The notes: generated from the sequence alone by a model not told the origin. A stretch of 64,000 nucleotides of DNA from Bacillus sp. DNRA2 (GCF_012843265.1 NZ_JABAIT010000001.1:310001-374000), one strand, 5' to 3'; shown: positions 33,149 to 42,559, numbered from the stretch's first letter. Numbers and translations: made by a program.

Positions 33149-33387
33149 AAATGCATTTCTCCTTTTGTTTGAAAAATAAGAATAGGATTTACTAGTTTGA
33201 TTGAATGGTTCAGATGTGACAAAGTAGTGAAAATCAGTGTGGAAATGGCATTTTTTTCAGTGAAATTGCTTGTAGCAATAAAATGGGGGAAATAAAAAAT
33301 GTGAACATTGATTTATTTTCATTAAAATTAAGGGATTTGGGTGTAATGAGCGATTTTTTGTAAGCATACCAAGAGGTCTTTTTTAAA

Positions 33388-33600
33388 TTACCTGATTTTC
33401 GGATGGATATGCTCGACTTTCGAAGATTTATGCTCGGCTTTTCGAATTTTATGCTCGAATTTGGGGGATTTATGCTCGACTTCAATAATGGCTCATTATA
33501 ATATGCTCGCTATAATCACTATTTGCTCAGCTTTATGAAGATATGAGCGACAATGAGCTTTTGTGCTCTTTTATTCGCCAATTTGCTCGATGGGATACTG
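33388..33600. repeat. Phased-word island 2: ATGCTCG, 21-bp period
   Basis: ATGCTCG begins at 33409, 33430, 33451 and 33472, exactly 21 bp apart, each followed by a similar tail (ACTTTCGAAGATTT in the first). A degenerate unit keeps phase at 33388. Further looser copies occur at 33503, 33523 (TTGCTCA) and 33593 (TTGCTCG), and inverted ones (ATGAGCG) at 33346 and 33543. Read on the minus strand the unit is CGAGCATAAATC. The whole 33149-33640 interval has no credible gene: a minus-strand frame through it simply encodes the repeat as seven-residue periods. It lies between the NERD start and the terminator of the oxidoreductase. Confidence 0.8.
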
Positions 33601-33634
33601 CAGCTACAATTAAAAAAAGGTATCATATGTAATT

Positions 33635-33666
33635 TTAAGAAAGAGCAAAGAACAATTACTTTGCTC
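33635..33666 (-). terminator. Terminator of the aldehyde:ferredoxin oxidoreductase gene
   Basis: GAGCAAAG and CTTTGCTC form an eight-pair stem; on the minus strand TTTCTTAAAATT follows. It starts 17 bases past the stop. Confidence 0.7.
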
Positions 33667-33683
33667 CTTCTAATTTCTAGCAC

Positions 33684-35519
33684 TTATTTCTCCCCAACCG
33701 CTTCCCCAGCATCAATTATGCCGAGTTCAACCAATTTTTCCGTAGGAACGACACCGTCTTTCCAACCACGGACTTGATAGTATTCATCAAGCATGATGTC
33801 CATGCGGCTGACATAGCCGGCACTGTTGCCGGTAGCTGGCTCTTCTGTAAAGCGCTTCGGTAAGAAGTCGTCTTCGCGGTGGTTAAACCCTGCTAAATTG
33901 TTGTAGTAGCGCTCGAGATTGTAAATGCGCTCTCCAATCTTCATGACGTCCTCGCCACTTAATTGTACACCGGTCATTGTGCCGTATTGCTCAGCGTAGT
34001 GCTCGGCGTTTTCAGAGAACGATGAGAATTTACAGATATTCATAGAATCAGAGAATGATAATAAATCTTGGAAAATCTTCAACAGTTCACCTTTACCGTG
34101 CGCTTCAAGGCGATCAGTCGGTTCAGGGATACCAGCGATTTCACTGGCAACAGTGTAGCCGCGTAAGTGACAGGCGCCGCGGTTACTTGTCGCATAACCA
34201 AGGCCGATACCTTGAATTCCGCGCGGGTCATATGCTGGAATTGATTGACCTTTTACGGACATGGACAGTTCCGGTGCACCCCACGCCGCAGTCGCACGTG
34301 CCGGTCCTTCAGCCAGTACCGCTCCAAAGCCTTCACGGTAGGCAATCTTACGAGTCAACTCGATCATCGCATCGGCATCGCCCCATTCGAGTATCTCGTC
34401 GATAATGCCTTTTTCGTAAGCTTCCATTGTAACTGAGAAAGCGTGTCCAAGTTCAATTGTATCAAGGCCATATTCGTTACAGCTATCAATGATATACGAA
34501 ATGGCTTCAGCGTCGCTGACTAAGCAGTTGGCACCAACTGACCAAGCTGATTCAAACTCGATACTTTCGACGCGCGTTTTGTATTTGCCTTCTTTCACTT
34601 CGACCTCGATTTTACAGCCGACCGGGCAGGCATGACATGTATTATTGGAAACAAGCAAGTGTTTGTTTACGTATTCGCCACTGTGCTTTTCAGCTTCATC
34701 CCAGTGGGTTAGCTGAGAGTTTTTCGTTGGTAGCGCACCAACTTCATTGATGAGATTTGTTAACACGTTTGTACCGTAAACGGATAAACCACCTTTGTTT
34801 GGTGCAGTTAATCCGCCTTCAAGGATTGCTTTAACGGCTTTTTTATTTGCCTCTTTGTATTCGTCCTTTAACGCTGGCTCCGGCATATTGCCTTTTTGAG
34901 CTGCCTTAATTACAATTGCTTTTAATAGTTTGGAACCGGCAACTGCACCAGTGCCACCACGACCTGCAGAGCGATCATGCTCATTGATAAAGCCGGAAAA
35001 TAAAACGCGGTTTTCGCCTGCTTGACCAATACTCATTACACTAAGGTTGTCTGCGCCATGTACTTCTTTTAATGCCGCGATAGCACCGCGAGTGCCCATG
35101 CCCCAAATTGCTGCAGCATCACGGACTTCCGCTTTGCCATCCTCAATATAAAGGTAAACTGGTTTATCGCTCTTTCCACTAATAATGATATTATCGACAC
35201 CAGCCCATTTTAAACGCGCTGCTGTCCAACCACCCATGTGAGAATCGGTAACTGTTCCAGTAAGGGGGGATTTAGTCACAACAGCAAGTCTTCCACTCAT
35301 GGAAGAGCGTGATCCTGTTACAGGACCAGTCATAATACATAAAATATTGTTTGGGGAAAAAGGGTCCACCTCTGGTCCATTATCTAGGACATACTTTACG
35401 CCCAGACCGCGACCGCCGATGTACTTTCTGGCTAAATCTTCATTGATTTCTCTGTAAGTAATGTCACCGCTTGTTAAATCAACAACAACTTCCTTGTTTT
35501 TAAAACCACCAAGATTCAT
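33684..35519 (-). CDS. Aldehyde:ferredoxin oxidoreductase, tungstopterin enzyme
   Basis: 611 residues, the usual AOR length. N-terminal domain with YIGGRGLGVKY, MTGPVTGSRSSMSGRLAVVTKSPLTG and the phosphate-contacting DRSAGRGGTGAV; [4Fe-4S] ligands Cys295, Cys298, Cys302 (CHACPVGC) and Cys496 (MNICKF), matching the spacing of archaeal AOR; pterin motifs SIPAYDPRGIQGIGLGYATSNRG. It oxidises aldehydes to acids with ferredoxin, or the reverse, using a tungsten bis-pterin. This family is unusual in Bacillaceae but known there. A MoeB-like gene diverges from it, a MoaD-like gene lies beyond the NERD gene, and a TupABC importer is 12 kb away. Confidence 0.93.
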   Translation of the reverse strand: MNLGGFKNKEVVVDLTSGDITYREINEDLARKYIGGRGLGVKYVLDNGPEVDPFSPNNILCIMTGPVTGSRSSMSGRLAVVTKSPLTGTVTDSHMGGWTAARLKWAGVDNIIISGKSDKPVYLYIEDGKAEVRDAAAIWGMGTRGAIAALKEVHGADNLSVMSIGQAGENRVLFSGFINEHDRSAGRGGTGAVAGSKLLKAIVIKAAQKGNMPEPALKDEYKEANKKAVKAILEGGLTAPNKGGLSVYGTNVLTNLINEVGALPTKNSQLTHWDEAEKHSGEYVNKHLLVSNNTCHACPVGCKIEVEVKEGKYKTRVESIEFESAWSVGANCLVSDAEAISYIIDSCNEYGLDTIELGHAFSVTMEAYEKGIIDEILEWGDADAMIELTRKIAYREGFGAVLAEGPARATAAWGAPELSMSVKGQSIPAYDPRGIQGIGLGYATSNRGACHLRGYTVASEIAGIPEPTDRLEAHGKGELLKIFQDLLSFSDSMNICKFSSFSENAEHYAEQYGTMTGVQLSGEDVMKIGERIYNLERYYNNLAGFNHREDDFLPKRFTEEPATGNSAGYVSRMDIMLDEYYQVRGWKDGVVPTEKLVELGIIDAGEAVGEK

Positions 35520-35678
35520 CGTGTTACAAACACCTCTTTCTTTTCTATAGTGATAAAATGTACTACCTCTAATAAATTAGCTATAATTTAAAAAAATCCT
35601 TTTTTTCTGACTTCTAAAATTATTAATAAATTTTACTTGAATAATATTTTATAATGAAAAATATAAAGGAGGCTGGCC

Positions 35679-36704
35679 ATGGTCGAATTAAATCGGTATT
35701 CTAGACAAATGTTGTTTAAGCCAATTGGTGAAGAAGGCCAATTGAAGATTATCGAAAGCAAGGTAGTCGTGGTGGGCATGGGCGCTTTAGGAACCGTGAT
35801 TGCCAATCATCTTGTGCGGGCAGGCGTTGGTCATATTCGGATCATTGACCGCGATATTGTTGAACACTCCAATCTGCAACGCCAAATTTTATATACTGAA
35901 GAAGACGCCAATCATAATTTGCCAAAAGTTATCGCTGCGGAAAAACACCTTAAAGCGATTAATTCCGGGGTCGTTATCGAACCAATCCTTTCTGATTTGA
36001 ATTTGGATAATGCCGAAGACCTGTTGACAGGCTTTGATGTCATTATCGATGGGACAGACAATTTTCTGGCGCGTTATTTAATAAATGATGTTGCAATAAA
36101 GCATGGAATTCCTTGGGTGTACGGCGGTGCAGTCAGTTCACGGGGGATGTTTGCGACGATTATCCCGGGTAAGACGCCTTGTTATCGCTGTCTGTTTCCG
36201 CATGTGCCGCAAGGTTTAGGGGATACGTGTGATACGATTGGCGTGTTGTCACCGATTACCGATATAATTGGTTCTTTTGAGGCGATGGAAGCCTTGAAGC
36301 TACTGGTAGGTGCAGAGCCGAACCGAAACTTGGATCAACTTGATATTTGGTATAACTCATTCTTACAAATGGATGTTTCCGACGGACGGAATCCTAATTG
36401 TCCAGCTTGTGTGAATCATGAGTATGAATTTTTAGATCGCTCGTCTGATAAACAAATCGTCTTTACAAGTCTTTGTGGTAGGGACACGGTTCAAATTAAT
36501 CCTCGCCATAAAATCAAGCTTGATTTTAGCAAAACAGCTGAGCGTCTTAAGAAAAGCGGCAAGACTGAAATGAACCCTTATATGCTGAGGTTCAAGCCAA
36601 ATGAGGAGATTACGATGGTGTTCTTTAAGGATGGGCGCGTACTGATTCATGGCACGAACGACCTTGTTACAGCAAAGAATTTCTATGCAAGATACAATGG
36701 TTAA
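35679..36704 (+). CDS. MoeB/ThiF-like adenylyltransferase with C-terminal extension
   Basis: 341 residues. Residues 1-247 are an E1-like domain: nucleotide loop VVVGMGALGTVIANHLVRAGV, RIIDRDIVEHSNLQRQ with the catalytic Asp/Arg, DGTDNFLARYLIND, zinc ligands Cys168/Cys171 (CYRC) and Cys241/Cys244 (CPAC), and GDTC with Cys184 as possible thioester or sulfur site. Residues 255-341 form a small extra domain (MLRFKPNEEITMVFFKDGRVLIHG) like the C-terminal domain of MoeB/UBA4-type proteins in AOR clusters. It should adenylate the Gly-Gly tail of the MoaD-like carrier. AAGGAGG precedes the ATG; divergent from the oxidoreductase. Confidence 0.88.
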   Translation: MVELNRYSRQMLFKPIGEEGQLKIIESKVVVVGMGALGTVIANHLVRAGVGHIRIIDRDIVEHSNLQRQILYTEEDANHNLPKVIAAEKHLKAINSGVVIEPILSDLNLDNAEDLLTGFDVIIDGTDNFLARYLINDVAIKHGIPWVYGGAVSSRGMFATIIPGKTPCYRCLFPHVPQGLGDTCDTIGVLSPITDIIGSFEAMEALKLLVGAEPNRNLDQLDIWYNSFLQMDVSDGRNPNCPACVNHEYEFLDRSSDKQIVFTSLCGRDTVQINPRHKIKLDFSKTAERLKKSGKTEMNPYMLRFKPNEEITMVFFKDGRVLIHGTNDLVTAKNFYARYNG

Positions 36705-36745
36705 TAGAAAAAGAGAAGTTTGTCGATGATTTTTTTTTGGTAATT

Positions 36746-36774
36746 TTGACAAAATCCATTACAATAGTATACGG
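36746..36774 (+). promoter_or_regulatory. SigA-type promoter of ppaC
   Basis: TTGACA (36746-36751), then TATACG at 16 bp or ATACGG at 17 bp. The consensus -35 fits the strongly expressed-looking ppaC gene 45 bp downstream. Confidence 0.55.
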
Positions 36775-36818
36775 ACCTACATAACCAATATGTAAACTAA
36801 GGATAAGGAGAATAGATC

Positions 36819-37754
36819 ATGGAAAAAATCTTTATATTCGGTCATAAAAACCCAGATACTGACACAATCTGTTCTGCAATTGCTTATGCAGATTTAAAAT
36901 CAAAATTAGGCTTTGAAGTGGAGCCAATCCGTTTAGGCTCAGTGAACGGTGAAACTCAGTATGCGCTAGACCAATTTGGTGCAGAAGCGCCACGTTTAGT
37001 AGAGCAAGTTTCTGCTGAAGTTAAAAATGTTATTCTTGTTGACCATAACGAACGTCAACAAAGTGCTAACGATATCGATCAAGTTAAAGTGCTAGAAGTT
37101 ATCGACCATCACCGTATTGCAAACTTTGAAACAGCAGATCCACTATACTATCGTTGCGAGCCAGTGGGTTGTACAGCAACAATCTTAAACAAAATGTACA
37201 AAGAAAATGGTGTAGCGATTGAGAAAAATATTGCAGGACTTATGCTTTCTGCGATTATTTCTGACTCTTTATTATTCAAATCACCTACTTGCACAGACCA
37301 AGACGTTGCTGCTGCAAAGGAACTAGCTGAAATTGCTGGTGTGAATGCAGAAGAATACGGTTTAGCAATGTTAAAAGCAGGCGCTGACCTTAGCCAAAAA
37401 TCTATCGCTGAATTAATTAGCTTAGATGCGAAAGAATTTACAATGGGCAGTGCAAAAGTAGAAGTTGCGCAAGTAAACGCAGTTGATACTAACGACGTAT
37501 TGATCCGCCAAGCTGAATTAGAGGATGCTCTAAACAGCGTCATTGCTGAGAAAAATCTTGATTTATTCCTATTTGTTGTAACAGACATTTTAACAAATGA
37601 TTCTGTTGCAGTTGCACTAGGCCGCGAAGCAGGCGTAGCTGAAGAAGCATTCGGGGTAAAATTAGAAAATAACAGTGCCGTTCTTAAAGGCGTTGTGTCT
37701 CGTAAAAAACAAATCGTGCCACCATTAACAGAAGCTTTCGTTAAGAGAGGCTAA
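36819..37754 (+). CDS. ppaC: Manganese-dependent inorganic pyrophosphatase
   Basis: 311 residues, family II pyrophosphatase (DHH superfamily). Metal ligands lie in [33 protein letters not shown] and [10 protein letters not shown] (the DHH motif); the C-terminal DHHA2 domain has [10 protein letters not shown] with Arg/Lys for the substrate. It hydrolyses pyrophosphate to phosphate in the cytoplasm, pulling biosynthetic reactions forward. Codon choice is more uniform than in the neighbours, as expected of a highly expressed gene. AAGGAG precedes the ATG; monocistronic with its own promoter and terminator. Confidence 0.96.
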   Translation: MEKIFIFGHKNPDTDTICSAIAYADLKSKLGFEVEPIRLGSVNGETQYALDQFGAEAPRLVEQVSAEVKNVILVDHNERQQSANDIDQVKVLEVIDHHRIANFETADPLYYRCEPVGCTATILNKMYKENGVAIEKNIAGLMLSAIISDSLLFKSPTCTDQDVAAAKELAEIAGVNAEEYGLAMLKAGADLSQKSIAELISLDAKEFTMGSAKVEVAQVNAVDTNDVLIRQAELEDALNSVIAEKNLDLFLFVVTDILTNDSVAVALGREAGVAEEAFGVKLENNSAVLKGVVSRKKQIVPPLTEAFVKRG

Positions 37755-37783
37755 TCTGGAGCTTGATTGGTTGTCACACATAT

Positions 37784-37823
37784 GAAACCTGTTCATCCCT
37801 TGTTGGATGAGCGGGTTTTTTAA
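37784..37823 (+). terminator. Terminator of ppaC
   Basis: AAACCTGTTCATCC and GGATGAGCGGGTTT form a stem with small internal mismatches, followed by TTTAATTT. Confidence 0.85.
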
Positions 37824-37873
37824 TTTGTTATTTTTCGTTTTTTTTTGAGAGATTAACTGATGGGGAGTGGAGT

Positions 37874-38086
37874 GTGCATAAGTGAGGGATTTCGTGCATA
37901 AATGAGGTTTGGTGTTCATATCCTACAGTTTGTGTGCATATCTTATGGGTTCCCTTCAAAAGCTGTGCATATATTTGAAAAGTCGTGCATATATCAAAAA
38001 AGTTGTATCATAAAATTTTTTAAATGAAGCATATTCACAATTTCATGTGCATATCACTGTTTTGTTGTGCATATTATTTCTCTCGG
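37874..38086. repeat. Phased-word island 3: GTGCATA, 20-bp period
   Basis: GTGCATA (once GTTCATA) starts at 37874, 37894, 37914 and 37934, each 20 bp apart; again at 37965 and 37985 with a degenerate unit at 38005; and at 38047 and 38067. Most units continue ATAAATGA or ATATC before an AT-rich tail. It fills the gene-free space between the ppaC terminator and alaX; from 38087 to 38325 I see no gene and only AT-rich sequence. The core GCATAAAT equals the minus-strand core of island 2. Confidence 0.8.
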
Positions 38087-38325
38087 ACACACTGAAATTG
38101 CTCAAATTATGTATTTTTAAAAGAAAATGACCTATTTTTTTATAAAACCCGCAACATTTTACCGAAATGTACTGAGATTCCCCAAAATCTTTCATTTTTC
38201 CTTTAAAAATCAAGCAAACCATTCGTAACCTCAACAAATTCCCACCAAAACTTGACCATCCCAAAATTATTTGTTCAAATTATTGGTATGTACACTACAT
38301 CACATCAGTTTGGAGAGAGGCTACA

Positions 38326-39519
38326 ATGGAACATAAGCTTTATTATGAAGATCCTTATCGAAAATCCTTTTCTGCAAAAATTTTAAGACAAGCACAAGAT
38401 GATGACGGACAATGGTACGTTATATTAAATCAAACAGCCTTTTATCCGACTGGCGGCGGGCAGCCACATGATACAGGAACATTAAATGAAATAAAAGTTA
38501 CCAATGTAGAAGAAATCAATGGAGAAATTCGCCATTACATAGAATCACCATTAGTAAACGAAAACTCTGAGCTTCATGGAAACATTGATTGGCCGCGGCG
38601 CTTTGATCATATGCAACAGCATGCGGGACAGCATATTCTGTCAGCAGCGTTTGAGGAATTATTTGTTTTTCCAACTATCAGTTTTCACCTGGGCGCTGAG
38701 GTGCTAACAATTGATCTTGAAACAGATCAATTAACGGAGGAGCAAGCGCAGCAAGCAGAGCAAAGGGCAAATGAAATCATATTGGAAAATCGTCCAATTC
38801 AACCAACTTGGGTGTCTCCTGAACAAGCTGCAAAATATCCGCTTCGAAAGCAACTATCTGTCACGGAGGATATCCGGCTCGTCATTATTCCAGATTACGA
38901 TTACAACGGCTGCGGTGGAACCCATCCAAGTTCAACGGGACAAGTAGGGAGTTTGAAAATTCTTGATTGGGAGCGCCAGAAGAAGAAAATCCGCGTGCAA
39001 TTTGTGTGCGGAAACCGAGTTTTGTCCCAGCTTTACCAAAAACAAAAAGTATTAAAATCGCTTGGACCCTTATTAAATGCACCTGAGGCGGACATGGTCA
39101 AGGCAACCCAAAAGCTTCTAGATGGTGCTAAGGAGAAGGACAAGGCGCTAGAGGAAGCAAGAGAAGCGTTGCTACAGTATGAGGCGCTTGAGCTAATACA
39201 AGGTGCATTACCAGAAAGAAAGGTAAGCTATAAGATTTTCCAAAATCGCACTATTCAAGAACTGCAAAAGCTAGGACGAGCCATTTCTGCCCAAGCACCA
39301 GATAATATGGCGATTTTGATTTCGGAAAGTCCGGAAAAAATGCAACTTGTTTGTGCTCGGGGGGAAAACGTGCAAATCAGCATGAAAAAATTAATAAGTG
39401 AACTGCTTCCACAAATTAATGGAAAAGGCGGCGGCAACGATCACCTAGCTCAAGGCGGTGGTGAGCCAACAATGTCTGGTCAACAGTTGCTCGATAAGGC
39501 ACTAACGCTAATTGTATAG
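38326..39519 (+). CDS. Alanyl-tRNA editing protein, AlaX-L type
   Basis: 397 residues. The editing domain, related to that of alanyl-tRNA synthetase, has zinc ligands His95/His99 (in DHMQQHAGQH, with His103) and Cys196/His200 (NGCGGTHPS); NQTAFYPTGGGQPHDTG is the conserved N-terminal motif. A coiled-coil-like linker (about 245-290) leads to a DHHA1 domain ending INGKGGGNDHLAQGGG. It deacylates Ser- or Gly-tRNA(Ala) in trans, preventing mistranslation. It is longer than minimal AlaX proteins, matching AlaX-L. GGAGAG lies upstream of the ATG; single gene with its own terminator. Confidence 0.92.
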   Translation: MEHKLYYEDPYRKSFSAKILRQAQDDDGQWYVILNQTAFYPTGGGQPHDTGTLNEIKVTNVEEINGEIRHYIESPLVNENSELHGNIDWPRRFDHMQQHAGQHILSAAFEELFVFPTISFHLGAEVLTIDLETDQLTEEQAQQAEQRANEIILENRPIQPTWVSPEQAAKYPLRKQLSVTEDIRLVIIPDYDYNGCGGTHPSSTGQVGSLKILDWERQKKKIRVQFVCGNRVLSQLYQKQKVLKSLGPLLNAPEADMVKATQKLLDGAKEKDKALEEAREALLQYEALELIQGALPERKVSYKIFQNRTIQELQKLGRAISAQAPDNMAILISESPEKMQLVCARGENVQISMKKLISELLPQINGKGGGNDHLAQGGGEPTMSGQQLLDKALTLIV

Positions 39520-39534
39520 TTGCTATGCCAATAC

Positions 39535-39568
39535 AAAAAGGGTCAATCGAATTTCGATTGACCCTTTA
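39535..39568 (+). terminator. Terminator of the AlaX gene
   Basis: AAAGGGTCAATCGAA and TTCGATTGACCCTTT form a perfect palindromic hairpin; flanking runs make it usable on both strands. Confidence 0.85.
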
Positions 39569-39582
39569 CTGATTATGTATAA

Positions 39583-39856
39583 AGCAGCCGCCTTCCGCTT
39601 TTCGAGATGTCCAGCTCCAGGCGCCATCGGCTCGAGGTCATAAGCCAATCCGTCCAAAAGGTCAAAAAGCAACCTTTCGGCCGGGTCGTCTTATGCTTGT
39701 CGCCGATAAGCAGCCGCCTTCCGCTTTTCGAGATGTCTAGCTCCAGCGGCTAGGGGCTCGGGGTCACAAGCCAATCCGTCCGTAAGGGCAAAGTACGCCC
39801 TTCCAGCCGGCTCGTCTTGTGCCTGTCGCCCCTGTTCAAGCCGCTTCCGCTTTTCG
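39583..39856. repeat. GC-rich Bacillus-type repeat, family R1, two tandem copies
   Basis: Copies 2 (39609-39729) and 3 (39734-39856) stand head to tail, separated by a shared CGAGATGTC; a third partial end (CAGCCGCCTTCCGCTTTTCG) at 39585 precedes copy 2. Both contain GCTCGGGGTC or GCTCGAGGTC, AAGCCAATCCGTCC, CCGG-x-TCGTCTT and CCGCTTTTCG, as in the copy at 31.3 kb, though the outer arms differ (GGCGCC against GCGGCTAGGGG). The last copy ends two bases before the stop codon of the minus-strand AIM24 gene. Confidence 0.78.
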
Positions 39857-39857
39857 A

Positions 39858-40652
39858 TTAGTCCCCACCAAACATATCAAACAATCCCTTAGCGATGCTG
39901 CCTTCACCTTTTGAACCGCCATTGTGTGGTGCTGCTGCAAACACACGGCTTGCTAGACGGCTAAATGGAAGTGATTGAATCCAGACTGTACCAGGTCCTC
40001 TTAATGTTGCGAAGAATAAACCCTCACCGCCAAATAAAGCAGTCTTAACGCCGCTTACAAACTCGATATCATAGCTAACTGAGCTTGTGAAAGCAACTAA
40101 ACAGCCAGTATCAACCTTGAGCATATCGCCTGCTGCCAGCTCTTTTTTAGTGATTGTTCCACCTGCGTGAACAAAAGCCAAGCCATCACCTTCAAGCTTT
40201 TGCATGATGAAACCCTCACCACCGAAGAAGCCAACGCCAACTTTCTTTTGAAACTCAATGCCAATCGAAACGCCTTTGGCTGCAGCTAAAAACGCATCCT
40301 TTTGACAAATAATTTTTCCTTCATGTTCACTTAAGTCCATTGGAATAATACTACCTGGATATGGGGAGGCAAATGAAACATGTTTTTTACCAGAGCCTTT
40401 GTTAGTGAATGTGGTCATAAATAAACTTTCACCAGTTACAAGTCGTTTACCAGCACTGAACAGCTTACCCATTAGGCCGCTGCCACCATCCCTGCCTGAG
40501 CCATCGCCAAAAATGGTTTCCATTTGAATGTCGCCATCCATCATCATAAAGCTTCCTGCTTCAGCAATTACTGTTTCCTCTGGATCTAATTCCACTTCAA
40601 CGAACTGCATGTCATCGCCATAAATTTTGTAATCGATTTCGTGATTGTTCAT
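39858..40652 (-). CDS. AIM24/TIGR00266-family protein
   Basis: 264 residues, beta-rich. The family core is visible: [88 protein letters not shown] and [23 protein letters not shown] Gly-rich insert ([20 protein letters not shown]) follows residue 40. Bacterial function is unknown; the mitochondrial namesake shapes inner membranes. ATG 40652 follows AGGAGGGG by seven bases. No operon partner. Confidence 0.9.
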   Translation of the reverse strand: MNNHEIDYKIYGDDMQFVEVELDPEETVIAEAGSFMMMDGDIQMETIFGDGSGRDGGSGLMGKLFSAGKRLVTGESLFMTTFTNKGSGKKHVSFASPYPGSIIPMDLSEHEGKIICQKDAFLAAAKGVSIGIEFQKKVGVGFFGGEGFIMQKLEGDGLAFVHAGGTITKKELAAGDMLKVDTGCLVAFTSSVSYDIEFVSGVKTALFGGEGLFFATLRGPGTVWIQSLPFSRLASRVFAAAPHNGGSKGEGSIAKGLFDMFGGD

Positions 40653-40776
40653 TGTTACCCCTCCTAGCATTTTTGTCAATGGTGCTTATAAAATTAAACT
40701 ATGTATGATTTCTAGTTATTATTATAGCGAATAATTAATAGAATTCCTAAGAATTATACATTCAACTAATAATCAA

Positions 40777-41247
40777 TTATCGTTTCCGAAACCCTTCAGC
40801 ACGTAGATATTCCTTGGCTTCTTCGTAGGAGCCGAACGATTCATCTAGATTTAATCCAGCATAAATATTCCAGATTCCGTCTTCATCAACGAGGATTAGG
40901 GTATGATTTTCAGCATCAACCCAGCGTTCTTCAAATGCATCACCGATAATGGCTTCTTCTGTCACTGGTCTTGGCGAAAGAGCTTGAATCGACTCTTGAA
41001 TGATTGAATGAAGCTCATTTTTGGAAAAATCACGGATATTCACTAAACCCTTCTCATCAGTATCATATTCGCTTTCACTGCCAACATAAACAAAGCCATT
41101 TCCGTTTGGATGAAGATGATAAACCACATTTTTCTTTTCGGTTATACTTTCGTCATATTGAAAATTAACCCGACCAAGCGAGACATTTTTTCGCTTCAGT
41201 TCAGGGAATGCTTCGATAACGGCTAATTTTTCTTCGAAACTTAACAT
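40777..41247 (-). CDS. Conserved-looking cytoplasmic protein, unknown
   Basis: 156 residues without signal or membrane segment. It starts MLSFEEKLAVIEAFPELKRKNVSLGRVNF and has YHLHPNGNGFVYVG and ILVDEDGIWNIYAG-LNLDESFGSYEEAKEYLRAEGFRKR, giving an alternating strand/helix pattern with acidic charge. I do not recognise a named family; the well-formed start (ATGGAGGTCCTATG) and orderly sequence indicate a real gene. Flanked by AIM24 and a cation transporter on the same strand, with gaps of about 90-125 bp. Confidence 0.72.
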   Translation of the reverse strand: MLSFEEKLAVIEAFPELKRKNVSLGRVNFQYDESITEKKNVVYHLHPNGNGFVYVGSESEYDTDEKGLVNIRDFSKNELHSIIQESIQALSPRPVTEEAIIGDAFEERWVDAENHTLILVDEDGIWNIYAGLNLDESFGSYEEAKEYLRAEGFRKR

Positions 41248-41335
41248 AGGACCTCCATTGATTCGTTATTTGCAGAGTTGACTGTTTTCTTCATTCATAA
41301 TTCAACTCCAACACTCAGTTCAATTTTAACATTTG

Positions 41336-42217
41336 CTAAGATAATTCCTTGATATCATAAGGTTCGATATGGACAAGCACATATGTGTTTTTATGCTCAA
41401 TCATCATTTTCCTTTCGATATCTTCGGTAATTTTGTGGCTTTCAATGACATTTAAGAGCGGATTAACCAGGATTGTTGTATCGACATATACTTTATTGCC
41501 GTGTTCACGGGCTTTAATATCTTTAACCTCCATTACGCCTGACGTTGAGGCAACTGTTTGGCGTAACAAGGCAAGCCGGTTTTGGTCGAAACCGTCTGTA
41601 AGCAAGGTAGATGCTTCGTGAAAAATCGATAAAGCGGTTTTGATAATCACGATGCCGACAATCACAGCGGTTAAACTGTCAAGCCAAGGGGCGCCAAGCT
41701 TCGCACCAACGATTCCAATAAATGCGCCAATGCTAACTAGTGCATCTGATTTACTGTCCTGTGCTGCAGCCATGAGCGAAGAACTATTCAGTTTTTTAGC
41801 CAAATTACTGTTGTAAACATAAACAAATAAAAGCACTAATGCACCAAATAGTGCAGTCCAGGATGTAAGCATATCTGGATTTGAATATTCAGAGGAAATA
41901 AATGATTTACCTGCATTAAAGATGATTTGTACGCCCACAGCTGTCATGACGAGAGCAGCAATTAACGTTGAAATTGATTCTGCCCGATAATGACCATAAA
42001 GGTGATTTTCATCCGCAGGCTTACGGGATATCCTCAAGCCAATTAATACTGCCACGGATACTACGACATCGGTTGAATTGTTTAATCCATCGGCTTGCAA
42101 CGCTTCTGAGTTTCCAACATAGCCTACTGTTAGTTTTAGGACTGATAGTAAAATATAGACAATGATACTAAGCCATGCTCCAGTCTCAGCCTTTTTAATT
42201 TCTTGCGATCTTTCCAT
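41336..42217 (-). CDS. Cation diffusion facilitator (manganese/zinc-type efflux)
   Basis: 293 residues. Six membrane helices with the family metal-site motifs ADGLNNSTDVVVS (helix two) and AAQDSKSDALVSIGA (helix five), each with two acidic/His-type ligands, YGHYRAES in the cytoplasmic loop, and a C-terminal ferredoxin-like domain (REHGNKVYVDTTILV, YVLVHIEP). The DGxxNxxD and D-x3-D patterns resemble the manganese exporters MneP/MneS of B. subtilis, so Mn efflux is likely but not proven. ATG 42217 follows GGGGTG by seven bases; monocistronic. Confidence 0.88.
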   Translation of the reverse strand: MERSQEIKKAETGAWLSIIVYILLSVLKLTVGYVGNSEALQADGLNNSTDVVVSVAVLIGLRISRKPADENHLYGHYRAESISTLIAALVMTAVGVQIIFNAGKSFISSEYSNPDMLTSWTALFGALVLLFVYVYNSNLAKKLNSSSLMAAAQDSKSDALVSIGAFIGIVGAKLGAPWLDSLTAVIVGIVIIKTALSIFHEASTLLTDGFDQNRLALLRQTVASTSGVMEVKDIKAREHGNKVYVDTTILVNPLLNVIESHKITEDIERKMMIEHKNTYVLVHIEPYDIKELS

Positions 42218-42310
42218 CTTTCGACACCCCAATTTGAACTATTCAACTTTACCATAACAAACCCTGCTCATGTGGGTCTAGAGAAAAATAGTAGGATTAG
42301 CGCAGTTTAT

Positions 42311-42360
42311 TTGACCTTCTCATAAAATGTTGTCATAATCCAAAATAGTTTCACGCGTGA
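42311..42360 (+). promoter_or_regulatory. SigA-type promoter and palindromic operator candidate in a 327-bp gap
   Basis: TTGACC (42311-42316), 17 bp, CATAAT (42334-42339). The perfect 10-bp palindrome TCACGCGTGA (42351-42360) sits at about +5 to +15. The leader to the kinase gene would be about 215 nt and contains a weak hairpin followed by T-runs (TCGATA/TATCGT, near 42430-42455) that could attenuate. Nothing else is recognised between 42218 and 42559. Confidence 0.45.
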
Positions 42361-42559
42361 CAAACAAGGACAAAAATCGACTTTCAAGTCTATATTAAAA
42401 TAGTCAGAAACGTGGCTGCCTAAGTCGATAATTTTTAGTATCGTCTTTTTCAATTTTTTCATTACAAAAGACAAATATAAACTTCAAAGATGATATTCGC
42501 TTAAGAGGGGCGCATCGCTTGTAGTGGGTGGCCTGAGGAAGCCTTTGAAGGGGGGAGTG

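Noticed and set aside
33234-33485. Minus-strand frame of 83 codons with a seven-residue repeat (SSIKFEK, PSINLRK, SSISIRK)
   Set aside because: The repeat is the direct reading of the 21-bp DNA period of island 2; there is no ribosome site and the frame runs into plain AT-rich sequence.
37874-38086. CRISPR array
   Set aside because: The repeated part is only 7-10 bp with an AT-rich remainder, the unit is 20 bp, and no cas gene is near. CRISPR repeats and spacers are much longer.
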